From Thinopyrum elongatum (taxonomy: Eukaryota > Streptophyta > Magnoliopsida > Poales > Poaceae): 64,000 bases of DNA. The notes beneath the pieces were generated by a model. The model had not been told where the DNA came from, searched no databases, and worked only from the letters and a program-made list of their open reading frames with translations. The position numbers were made by a program, and so were the translations under genes. Position 1 is the first letter of the stretch, and every line of letters starts with the position of its first letter. Positions 35,168 to 45,706 of this stretch are shown here, one piece after another. The DNA lies in contig CM022298.1 in the NCBI GenBank assembly GCA_011799875.1, positions 290,908,366 through 290,972,365 on the forward strand, written 5' to 3'.

Positions 35168-36148
35168 TGATGAGGACATGACTACCTTGGATACAACCAA
35201 AAATATTGCATACATGCATATTTGTGAGGTGATTTCTAATGCAAACTATGCAATAATTTATTTATGTTATCCAGGACAAAAATACTTCACAGACATTTGT
35301 GCCATGTCTAATTGCAGGTGTATGGGACATTTGTACAATGCACATATGAAGATAAGGGAAAAAGAGAAGTTTAGGTGTTGTTCAAAAAGTCCTCTCACGT
35401 CACTTTTGGGCCAAGAGAAGATAGAGTCCAAGTCTCTCACGTTCTGGACTCAGATTCGGACTGCACAGACATACCTGACACAAAACGCCAAGATCTCTTT
35501 CATCCGGACTCCGAATTGGGTGATTCTTTTTTTGTTGGAAAGTAGATTTCATGCTATTTCCAACCATATTGGATTCACCTTAAAATTAATCCGGAGCGTT
35601 GAGATATTGACGAAACAATCTGACACTGTAGCAGAATCAGAGTCAAACTACAGGTCCAATGGTGTTGCATCACCTCCACTTGGGCCCATGGGCCTTGTAC
35701 GACCTAGGGTTAGTTTTAGGCTGCCTTGGGACGTCCTCGCACTTCCTTAGCCGCCACCCCTTGCTCCTATATAAGTAGATCAATCTAGTAGCTTTTTTCC
35801 TTGGGATTTGTTTAGTTAAAAGTTAGCCATTGCAACTTCGTGTACTTCGTTTGTGTCCAACGACCAGACCAAGACCGCTTTCGGATCCCCACCTTTATCA
35901 ATACTTCATATATATTCGTAATATTCAGATTGCATTATCATATTCTTGGTTGTTCTTCGATTGAATGCAGGAATAGATCTTCGTGGTCAGGCTGATCATG
36001 CTTCCAGAATCGTCAGTAACCTCAGGAGATTGGTTTAGCGATTGCTAAGGTGCAACGTCGTGCACGTTTGTAGTCGGATCATGAAAGTCGTCTCCACCAA
36101 ATCGATAGTTATTATCTCGTCGAAAGATCAGGACACCCGCCCCTATCA
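35168..36148 (+). repeat. 3' LTR of the small LTR element
   Basis: This 981-bp copy of 31440-32422 is preceded by the purine-rich atggggagga and followed by the TSD tgagt. The chromovirus RNase H frame resumes at 36149. Confidence 0.92.
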
Positions 36149-37722
36149 TGAGTTGAACTATGCCACGCATGATTTGGAGCTGGCAGCCGTAGTGCATGCA
36201 CTGAAGACATGGAGGCACTATCTTATTGGGAATCGTTGTGATGTTTACACGGATCAGAAGAGTTTGAAGTATATCTTCACGCAGAAGGAGTTGAACCTCA
36301 GGCAAAGGAGATAGATTTTTGGAACTTATAAAGGATTATGATATGAGTGTCCATTATCATCCAGGAAAAGCCAATGTTGTGGCGGATGCTTTGAGCCGTA
36401 AGAGTTATGTTAACACCCTTATAGGAGGAGGTTTACCTCAGGAGTTATGTGATGGGCTTAGAGACCTTCAGTTGGGAATAGTTCCAAGAGGTGTTGCCGC
36501 ACTTGAGGTGCAATCCACCTTGTTGGGAAGAATCAGAGAAGCCCAGAAGTTGGACCAAGGTATTGCTAAGATAAAGGAAATGATGAGCAAAGGGAAAGCG
36601 GAAAGATTCCGTGAGGATGAACATGGGACCGTATGGTTTGAGCAATGTATTTGTGTACCCAATGATCCAGAGATCAGGAAGTTGATTCTTCAGGAGGCTC
36701 ATGACTCACCGTACTCGATACACCCAGGCAACAACAAGATGTATTTGGACTTGAAGGAAAGTTTTTGGTGGGCCGGTATGAAGAGGGAAATTGCTGAGTA
36801 TGTAGCAATATGTAATGTATGCCAGAGAGTAAAGGCAGAGCATCAGAAACCAGCAGCTTTACTTCAGCCGTTGCTGATACCTGATTGGAAATGGGATAAG
36901 CTTGGTATGGACTTTATCACGGGATTACCAGGACCCGTTCATGCTATGAGTCCATATGGGTAATAGTTGATCGTTTGACCAAGGTTGCTCACTTCATCCC
37001 AGTGAAAACCACCTATACAAGTGCTAAGCTGGCAAAATATATATATGACCAGGATCGTATGTCTGCATGGAGTTCCGAGGACCATTGTATCAGATAGAGG
37101 AACACATCTTACCTCAAAGTTTTGGAGTCAATTACGTGAAACTTTGGGCACTAGGCTAGAGTTCAGTACAACCTTCCATCCACAGACCGACGGGCAGACA
37201 GAGAGAGTCAATCAGATTCTGGAGGCATGTTGAGAGCTTGTGCGCTAGACTATGGGTCTAGTTGGTATGATAATTTACCCTATGCGGAGTTCTCATACAA
37301 CAACAACTATCAAGCCAGTTTGCAGATGGTCCCTTTCGAGGCATTGTGTGGCAGGAAATGCAGGACACCTTTATGTGGGATGGAGTTGGAGACCGCAAAT
37401 TGTTTGGACCAGATTTGATCAAAGATTCTGAAGAGAACGTCAAGTTGATTCATGATAGACTTAAGATTGCTCAGTCTAGATAGAAGACTTATGCCGATGC
37501 AAAATGCAAGGAAGTGATCTATGAAGTGGGAGATAGAGACTATCTTTGAGTGTCTCCACTTTGAGGTATTAAGAGATTTAGAGTCAAGGGAAAGTTAGAA
37601 CCACGATATGTGGGGCCATACAGAGTTCTGGAATGCAGAGGAGAGGTTGCATACCAGTTGGAATTACCAAAGGCTTTGTCAGGAGTTCATGATGTGTTTC
37701 ATGTTTCCCAGTTGAAGAAGTG
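36149..37722 (+). pseudogene. pol: Chromovirus RNase H and integrase
   Basis: The segment begins at the RNase H boundary ([20 protein letters not shown] and [18 protein letters not shown]) and passes VHYHPGKANVVADALSRK. It continues with the integrase zinc region (HDSPYSIHPG to CNVCQRVKAEH), the core with GMDFITGLP, VSDRGTHLTSKFW and TDGQTERVNQILE (Asp, Asp and Glu all present), and the GPY-type domain [20 protein letters not shown]. Breaks are a TAG at 36312-36314 with a nearby frame change, frame changes near 36960-37010, 37230 and 37380-37400, TAG at 37481-37483, and TGA at 37547-37549 and 37562-37564. The Tat element inserts at 37723. Confidence 0.87.
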
Positions 37723-38639
37723 TGTCATGGGAAAACACGGCCACCTATGGGGCCATCGACCCCTTGTGGTTAGGCAGGGGGGAAGGACGCATTGCACAAA
37801 AAGTGGAGGGCGCGGAGCAGCACGACAGCGATCACACGGGCAGTTTTTACCCAGGTTTGGGCCGCCGTGAGGCGTAAAACCCTACTCCTGCTTTGGTGGA
37901 TTTATGAGAGGACCATGGTGGAGATGCAGCGCTCTAGCCCGGCAAGGTTGCCTCGGGGCTAGAGCAGCTATGTGCGTATGAGTGTACAAGGGTCCGAATC
38001 CTTTCTAAGGTTGCCATGGCCCTCCTTTTATAGATCAAGGGGTCACCACAATGGCAAATCAGTCATTGCGTACTGATTAGATAGCAAACAGTGCTATCAT
38101 ACCTAACTCTGCAGACAGGACAGAGCGCATTAAATGCAGCGCTTAGTGTCACATCGTAGCGTAGCCCGGCAAGCCTTGCTGTGCCGTTCGGCCACCTTCT
38201 CGCCTGCCTGCGTGACACGTCCCTGGACGGGTGTCATTTGGAGGTGATTTCCTCTGGAAGCGGCTGCCACGTGCCAAATAACGGCCACTTAGCCACTTGG
38301 GGGCTCGACACCGCACCGATCGATGACTTGCGTTGCTGTGAGGTGGAGCGGTCGAGCCTTGGCGGGGTAATCCGCCCTCGGCGTTCCCGACAAGCCTGCC
38401 AGGGCAATCTTGAGACTTGTCTTCGGGGCAACCTCGTCCCCGCTAGGCTCGCCTGCCCGGCAAGGGAGGTTTTTCCTTAGTGGTATCTAGCTCCTTTGGT
38501 TGGCCTTGGTCTTCTTGATCCACCCTTTGATTTCTCAAAGAGCTCATCTCTTCTGCTTGGTCTGGTCTCGGATGCTGCAACCTTGTTCTCGAGCCTGTGT
38601 ATAGTCTGGTCAACACACTTGGGGTTTGTTGCATCGACA
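37723..38639 (-). repeat. 3' LTR of the Tat element
   Basis: This 917-bp LTR pairs with 61816-62731. A TATAAAAG on the minus strand at 38025-38032 is the likely promoter site. Confidence 0.92.
38025..38032 (-). promoter_or_regulatory. TATA box of the Tat LTR (3' copy)
   Basis: TATAAAAG is read on the minus strand. The functional counterpart in the 5' LTR is at 62117-62124. Confidence 0.6.
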
Positions 38640-38656
38640 GGAGCCCCCGGGCCTGG
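38640..38656 (-). other. Polypurine tract of the Tat element
   Basis: On the minus strand the bases abutting the 3' LTR read aggcccgggggctcc, the GGGGGCT-type tract seen in Tat-lineage elements. Confidence 0.7.
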
Positions 38657-39054
38657 CCTGAACGCGCTGCCGAGCGTCGTTGGGGTAGGCCCTGTCCAGT
38701 ACACAGGCGGGGAGGCTGCGGTAGCTCACCCTTTGAGATCTTCTTTGCTTCTTCATTAATCCGAGCTTGAGTCAGTTTCCGGTTTTCCCTCGCGTCGTGC
38801 AAGACGTTGTGGGGGAGATTATGAGCCATGATCCATGGGCTACCCACGTCCCATGTTCACGGGGTGGTAACTGCCATTTCACTCTTCCCACCATGTTCTT
38901 ATCCCTTGCCACATATGCTGCATGCATTGAGTGGGGTAGGTAACGGAGGCGCGTGATGCGGGAGAGAGCATCACGGCAGGGGCCGGTCTTCTTGGGTTGG
39001 TGGGGAGGGGCGGTGGTTGCCCGCCGAGGGATTAGCCCCCAGCCCCAGCTCATC

Positions 39055-39063
39055 TATAAAAAA
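39055..39063 (+). promoter_or_regulatory. Antisense TATA box inside the Tat element
   Basis: TATAAAAAA lies on the plus strand, opposite to the element's own direction. It is followed after about 30 bp by a pyrimidine-rich, leader-like stretch (ctcttctccccattccctgc) and an ATG at 39133. The spacing fits a plant core promoter. Confidence 0.5.
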
Positions 39064-39132
39064 GGAGGGCGAGGAGGAGCGGAAGTGCTCATCCACACAC
39101 CTCTTCTCCCCATTCCCTGCCTTCTTCTTGCT

Positions 39133-40123
39133 ATGTTGAGAGGGAGAGACTAGGGCCAGGCCCCGGGCTCTAGCTTGGGGTCGATGATGCCGAACGCTTG
39201 TGTAGGCACCTGGGGAGTGAGTCTGGTCCGGGGCCGAAGGGGATGCGGTGGTCGAGGATGCGGGTGCCGAGTCGCCCGCAGTGTGGGAGGTGCCATGCTT
39301 CTCCGAAATGGTGAAACGCTCATCTCCCTCACACGAGCCGGCTGTCCGGTGAGGAACGCCAGCCCTCGCTGCGGGTCGCCGAGGCTCGTTGCCCTGACGA
39401 CGGGGCCCTTGGGGCTTCTGGCGCCTGTCTGGGGTGCATCACTCGGGACCCTCGGTAATCCCAGCGTTGTTCCTTCCGGTAGAGTCGGGGCAAACGCTGA
39501 AGCGATGGCACCTTCCTGCCCTCCAAGGTGGGGAGCGGTGCTTCTTGCATGCCTCGGACGTCGTCGTCGTCCGTTGTTTCTCCGGGGGAGGTGACGGCCC
39601 GAGGGGCTGGCATCCTCCCGGAGTGGTGGTGATGAAGAAAGAACGAGGGAAGACGGAGAAGGCGGGTGGCAGGCCGTCAGGTCAGAGTACGATGGCACCG
39701 ACGCCTTCGTCTCGTATTGCCAGCCCGCTGCCTCGTCTTTCCGCTCTTCCCCTCCCTCCCCGGCACCATCATCACCGGCCTCTTTAGGACGGTTGCCGGG
39801 GAGGGGGTCGCTCTCTTGGTGCCTTCGCCTCCTCCAGCAGTCTTCCAGCTGAGCTCCGGCGGTTCCCCCTGCCGGTGCTTGCACTGGGGCTTCTTGCTGG
39901 TCCTGGAGGTGGTGACCAGGGCACCGCCGAGCTGCTCCTTCCGCCCTTCTCCTTCGCAGCCTCGCCACTCTCGATCTTGGCAGGCTACGCCCAGCAAGCC
40001 CTGACGGAATCGGGTTGGGCTTCCGCTCAGGCACTCCTTTTGCCCTCTTCATCTTCCACCGCAGTGCCTAGGAGGAGAGGGACAAGAAAGGGTTTACGGG
40101 GCACTTATCTTTTTTCAGTTTAA
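39133..40123 (+). pseudogene. Putative antisense ORF of the Tat element
   Basis: An ATG at 39133 lies 78 bp after the TATA box but meets a TAG after six codons. The same frame then stays open to 39594. A second frame covers 39434-40123 with one TAG at 39785-39787. One frameshift between 39434 and 39594 would join them to about 330 codons. The predicted protein is Arg/Pro/Ser/Gly-rich with no domain that I recognise, and ends TRKGLRGTYLFSV. Tat-lineage elements in other plants (for example maize Grande) are known for antisense additional ORFs between pol and the 3' LTR, which matches position and strand. The region is GC-rich, so long frames also occur by chance; a 300-codon frame exists on the other strand. 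Confidence 0.45.
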
Positions 40124-40856
40124 AATGCATAGGCATTGGCCAAACTTTAGTCTAAATTATGTAAACTTCTTTATCCATGTTTGTGTTCCGTAAGATCTGT
40201 ACTTGCTTATCAGCATATTAATGAAAAAGACAAGATTTGCCGGGCGCTTGTGCATGTATCATATCCATGCAGAGGTGAAATGCCTCTATACATTTAAGTA
40301 AACAAGTTTCCCCGGCAGGCTATCCTGCCGGTGCCCTCAGTTTGTTGCCGCGGGGCTGGGCCTGCCGGGCACAAAACCATAAGAAGGGACTAGCCCCCCG
40401 CCGAACCTTTTCCGTCAAAGGCCACTGCGACCACCATGACCGAAGCAGCATTCGAGTCAAAGGGTAGGAGCACCTATGTTTCAAAGGTGGCGGGGTTTTC
40501 ATATGCGCAAGTTTTCAAATTACAGAATAGGTATGGATAAGAAGGAACTTATCTGTTTGGTCTGCCGGGGATCGTCACGTAGACTCATCTTCATTTCTTC
40601 TCTTTAGGATCAAGTCCACGGCAAGAATCCTACAACTTAGTGCAGATGAAAACAATGCCACATGCGACCTCATCTACATGATCATGCTATGCTCATGATA
40701 TGCTTATGCATGCATGCAAGTTTCGGGGGCCCCCAGCGCTTCATTTATTTCTCTGTTGCTCAGGGTCTGTGCCTGGCTTTGTACAAAGGGTTACGTGCAA
40801 CTTCGGCAAAGCTTGTACAAAAGGGTGGCTGCCGGGCAGGGCCTGACAGCTGCGCC
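40124..40856. other. Non-coding stretch between antisense ORF and pol end
   Basis: No gene is seen. The first 130 bp are AT-rich and contain aatgaaaaaga near 40220, which could serve as a polyadenylation region for the antisense unit. The remainder is moderately GC-rich with no recognisable motif. Confidence 0.5.
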
Positions 40857-43641
40857 TTATGGGTAGAACTTACGGAGATGCTCAATGTTCCATGAGTTTT
40901 GCAATTGAATGCCATCTCCGGTCTCCAGACGGACTGCGCCAGGTCTGGTGACTCGTACTACCCAGTAAGGGCCTTCCCACTTCGGCGTCAACTTGTTTGC
41001 ACCCTTGGCGGACTGAACACGCCTAAGGATAAGGTCGCCTTCCTCAAAGCTCCAGGCATGAATCTTGCGGCTGTGATAGCGATGCAGGGCTTGCTGGTAG
41101 CATGCAGCACGCGTAGCAGCCCGGAGACGGTTCTCCTCAAGTAGCATAGCGTCGTCACACCGGTGTTGTTCCTGCGCTACTTCATCGTAGGCAAGCACTC
41201 GAGGAGACCCGAATATGAGTTCCGTGGGGATAATTGCTTCTGCCCCATAGACTAGGGAGAAGGGAGTCTGCCCGGTAGCTCGATTTGGTGTCGTACGGAG
41301 GGACCAAATAACCACTGGCATCTCGTCGATCCATCGCCTGCCGCACTTCTGCAGCCTATCAAAGGTTCTTGTCTTGAGACCTCGCAGCACTTCAGCGTTC
41401 GCCCTCTCAGCTTGCCCGTTGCTTCTGGGATGGGCCACAGAGGCAAATGAGACCTTGCTTCGGAGCGCATGAACGTATTGCACAAAGGCGCGGCTTGTGA
41501 ATTGGGTGCCATTGTAGGTGATGATTCGGGCAGGTACCCCGAAGAGGTACACCAATCCTTTCAAGAACTTGATAGCTGACTGTGCGATCACCTTTCTCAC
41601 GGGCTCTACTTCCAGCCACTTTGTAAAATTGTCGATTGCGACGAACAAGAATTCAAAGCCCCCGGTAGCACGGGGGAAGGGGCCCAAGATGTCAAGCCCC
41701 CAGACAAAAAATGGCCATGACAAAGGGATTGTTTAGAGAGCTTGAGCAGGCTGATGGATATTCTTGGAGTGGAACTGGCAGGCTTCACACTTGGTGACTA
41801 GCTCAATTGCGTCTTGGAGGGCTGTGGGCCAGTAGAAACCTTGCCGGAAAGCTTCCCCGACCAAGGCCCTTGATCCGATGTGGGAGCCACACATACCCTT
41901 TTGTATCTCTGCCAGCAGTCCCTTTCCTTCTTCCCGGCAAATGCACTTCAATTTCACACTATTGGGCCTTCTTCTGTATAGCATGTCGTCAACGAACTGA
42001 TACATACCGGCCCTCTGGGCTACTCTTTCAACTTCTTCTTGTTCTTCGGGAAGTTCTCCTGTTTGGAGGAAATGAACAATGTGCCGCGCCCAAGTTGGAG
42101 CCTGGGGCTCGGCAACAAGGACTACCGGCACCTCCTTGTCGATGGGAGCGCATGCCTCGACCGCAAAGACTGGTAGTTCAGCGGGAGGGTGCAGCTCACT
42201 GATCGTAGGGGAGTTGTTCCCGCCAAGCTCTCTACCGGGGGCTTTGGGAAGCTCTACCGGGAGAGGCTTGCCGGAGTTCAATTTCCTCCTCTTGCTGGCC
42301 ATTGTTGCTGGGGATACGGAGGGTTGAGTCAGTTGGAGAACAAAAGTCCCTGGTTCCACAGGGAGTTTTTGCGCAGCGCACTTTGACAGAAGATCAGCAA
42401 TGCTATTTTCCGCACATGGCACGTGCTCTGTTTGCAATCCGTTAAAGCGCTCCTACAACTTCCTCACTTCCTCGACGTATGCCTTCATCAATGAGCTTTG
42501 ATAATCCTTGTTGACTTGCCTCACCACAAGTTGTGAGTCTCCACGGATGATCAGCTTCTTGATTCCCAGTTCTGTTGCAATTCTGAGCCCGGTAAGGAGC
42601 CCTTCATACTCTGTAGTATTATTGGTAGCCTTCTCTCGGGGGAAATGCATTTGAACAACGTACTTAAGGTGCTCCCCAGTGGGAGCAACGAGAAGCACGC
42701 CAGCTCCTGGACCTTGTAGGGAGAAGGCAGCATCAGAATACATAATCCATTCTTGGGGAGCTTCCTTGCCGGGGATAACTGTCTCCAGTACTTCTTCATC
42801 AGGGGTTGGCGTCCACTCCGCAATGAACTCTGCTAGTGCTCTGCTCTGAATAGTTGACTTGCTTTCAAACTTCAAACCAAAGCTGGATAACTCCAAAGCC
42901 CATTCCACTATTCTGCTGGTGGCCTCGGGGTTTCGGAGTATGCGTTGCAAGGGGAAGCGGGTGACAACCGTGATCTCGTGGGCTTGGAAGTAGTGGTGCA
43001 GTTTCCTTGAGGCCATGATGAGGCCAAAAATCAACTTTTGGATGCCAGAGTACCTCGACCTAGCCCCCTGCAGCAGGGAGCTGACGAAGTACACTGGGCA
43101 CTGCACCACCTTCTTCCTTGCCGTGATCTTGGAACTGTCTCCGCTGCCTTGCTCTTCCTTGTCTTGAACCGCATCTGACCTTGCCGGGACGGGTTAACTT
43201 TCCTCACTAGAGGGGACGGCGGTGGTGGCTGCTGCTTCATCTACCTCCCGCTGTGCCACCAGCGCTGCGCTAACCACTTGATTGGTCGCTGCTAAATATA
43301 GCAGCAATGACTCTTGTGGTTTAGGAGCGACTAAGGTGGGAACAGAGGAAAGGTAGGTCTTCAAATCTTGTAGCGTAGCATTTGCCTCCGAGGTCCACTC
43401 CATGGGCCCTGCCTTCTTCAAGATTTTGAAGAACGGCAAGGCGCGTTCGGCAGACTTGGAAATGAACCTGCTCAGCGTGGCAACACATCCAGTCAAACGC
43501 CTCACGTCTTTAACTGTCTTGGGTGCTTGTATCTGCTCGATAGCCTTGATCTTGTCGGGGTTGGCCTTTATCCCCCGATGGGACACGAAGAAGCCAAGTA
43601 GCTTGTCGGAAGGAACACCAAACACACACTTCTCCGGGTTC
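40857..43641 (-). pseudogene. pol: Tat RT C-terminus, RNase H and integrase
   Basis: The frame starts at the split RT (NPEKC, then LLGFFVSHRGIKANPDKI) and runs through connection, RNase H (YSDAAFSLQGPGAG, ATNNTTEYEGLLTGLR, IIRGDSQLVVRQV), the zinc region (CEACQFHSKNIH) and integrase to a final IEHLRKFYP at 40857. All four pieces are in one phase, broken only by stops: TAA at 43194-43196, TAG near 42450 and TAA at 41733-41735, each explained by one C to T change. In integrase the first Asp and the Glu (GQAERANAE) are present, but the middle Asp of the xDNGTQF motif is Tyr (codon 41514-41516), so the enzyme should be dead. Confidence 0.88.
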
Positions 43642-43646
43642 AGCTT

Positions 43647-45175
43647 TGAAAGTGCGTTATATCGACTAGAGGGGGGGTGAATAGGCGATTTTTACAAATT
43701 CGTCACCGAGGAATTTCAAGGTGAGGAAATTCCTAAGCGACGAACTACTTAGCAGCGGAATGAGTACTCAGATGCAAGCATAACAGAGCAGTAGCACAGT
43801 CATCATGATGAAATGAAAACAAGCACAGAGTACGAGTAGCGTAAACACAGGATAAGCAGGCTGAAGACAAACTGACTGAAGAATTTGAACTGAGGAAATT
43901 GAGAAAGTCTTCAGACAAAGTCTTCAAACAGTAATGATCAAATACATACCAAGTATGCGAGGAAATGAAAGGGTTGAGGAAACAGAACCAGTAGCTCGGT
44001 GAAGACACTGATTTGGTAGACCAGTTCCAACTGCTGTGACAGTTGTACGTCTGGTTGGAGCGGCTAGGTATTTAAACCTGAGGACACACAGTCCCAGACA
44101 CCCAGTCCTGAACACACAGTCTAGGACACCTAGTCCTCACCGTATTCTCCTTGAGCTAAGGTCACACAGACCTCGCCCAACCACTCGTGGTAAGTCTTTA
44201 GGTGACTTCCAAACCTTCACATACTCGGTCACTCGGCAATCCACAATTTCCTCTTGGATGCTCTAGACCATGACGCCTAACCGTCTGGAGGATGCACAGT
44301 CCTCAAAGGTAACAAGCGTCGGTTCCACACAGGAACAATCTCTTCAGTGATGCTCAATCACTTTGGGTTTGTAGGTGTTTGGGTTTTTGGGTTTTTCCTC
44401 ACTTGATGATTTTCGCTCAAAGTCCTCGGAGGATGGGATGCTCTAAATGACAAGTGTCAATCTATCTCTCGGAGCAGCCAACCAACTAGTGGTTGAAGGG
44501 GGCGGCTATTTATAGCCTAGGGAGCAGCCCGACATGATAAGACATAAATGCCCTTCAATGATATGACCGTTAGGTGGGTAGGATATTTGGACAGCTGGCG
44601 CGTAGCACAGCAACGGTCGGAAATTTGAGTATCAAATTCCTCAGGGCTATCATGTACCTCACTTGTAGGCAATCCGCACTGGCGAATTCCTAACTCCTTA
44701 GTCAGAACAAATTCCTCAGAGAACAGAAGAACTTCGTCTCTGTCACTGAAGAACTTGACTAAACTGTATGAGATTTCCAATGGCTTCACTCGAAAGGATT
44801 GGGTAGGTGTAGGATTTTGAGTTGAGCATCACTTGGAAATTTTTCCTTAGTTTTACCTCGACCCCCTTTAACAGTACGGTGTTTCCTATGACTCAAGAAG
44901 AAGAAAATGAAACTACGAAAACACAAGTCTTCACGCTTCATAATCCTCGCATGAATATCAAGTCTTCAGGGTCACACCAATTTCTTCACTTTCAAAGTCT
45001 TCAAGAAAACCAAAGTCTTCAGTTGAAGACATTCATTTTTAGGGGTCGACATTCATCGTAATTAACAAACTCCTCATAGACTTATAGACCTGTGTACACT
45101 CACAAACACATTAGACCCTTAACCTATAAGTCTTCAATACACCAAAATCACTAAGGGGCACTAGATGCACTTACA
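43647..45175 (-). repeat. 3' LTR of the SIRE-like element
   Basis: The LTR reads TGTAAGTGCATCTAG at its start and ACGCACTTTCA at its end on the minus strand. TATAAATA at 44507-44514 is the promoter candidate. Confidence 0.94.
44507..44514 (-). promoter_or_regulatory. TATA box of the SIRE-like LTR (3' copy)
   Basis: TATAAATA is read on the minus strand in a GC-flanked setting. The functional counterpart in the 5' LTR is at 57437-57444. Confidence 0.7.
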
Positions 45176-45192
45176 ATCTCCCCCTTTTTGGT
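45176..45192 (-). other. Polypurine tract of the SIRE-like element
   Basis: The minus strand reads caaaaagggggagat directly before the 3' LTR, a strong purine tract. Confidence 0.88.
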
Positions 45193-45706
45193 GATTGATG
45201 ACAATATAGGTTAAGTTTTCAACGGGGATAAACATATGAAGTGTAAATACTAATATTGAGGAATTTGATTGCAAGATATAGAGGAACTCCCCCTGAAGAT
45301 GTGCATATTTGAAGAATTTGCTTTGAAATAGCAAATGCACATTGTTGAGTAATATCATGGAGATCTCCTCCTATATCTTGAAATTCATACACGCATTTAT
45401 CATATGATATAAAGAATTTGAAATGCATGATGAAATATGGTGTCTGACGGAATTCAGCATGCGTGCATTAAGGTACTTGAGGAAATAAGCATGCAGAAAG
45501 CAGTTCAAAAGTATCAGACTACCATAGGACTTAAGTTTACAACTCATCAGAGCAAACACCTCAGAAGAGCAAGAGTTGAAACTTAATAGAAATATAGCCC
45601 ATATATAAGACCCGCTTGAAGACTAAACTCAAATTTCTCCCCCTTTGTCATCGAATGACCAAAAGGGACGAAAAATGAGGACTAACGCCCCTGAAGAATA
45701 TCATCA

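Larger units (their letters stand above)
31440..36148 (+). mobile_element. Small gag-only LTR retrotransposon, complete, TSD TGAGT
   Basis: LTRs at 31440-32422 and 35168-36148 start tgatgaggac and end cccctatca. Perfect TSDs TGAGT lie at 31435-31439 and 36149-36153, and removal restores the chromovirus RNase H frame exactly. The 2.7-kb interior holds a gag frame and a short 3' ORF but no protease, RT or integrase signature that I can find. It is therefore non-autonomous. Gypsy affiliation comes from the gag type only. Confidence 0.92.

Noticed and set aside
34869..35750. A 293-codon protein crossing into the 3' LTR
   Set aside because: The part beyond 35167 is LTR sequence also present at 31440-32422 without that frame; only the piece before the LTR may be a real remnant.
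39150..40052. 300-codon minus-strand frame after Tat pol
   Set aside because: Arg/Pro-rich with no start context or domain in GC-rich DNA. The opposite strand has TATA, leader and tail, so I prefer the antisense reading, though neither is proven.
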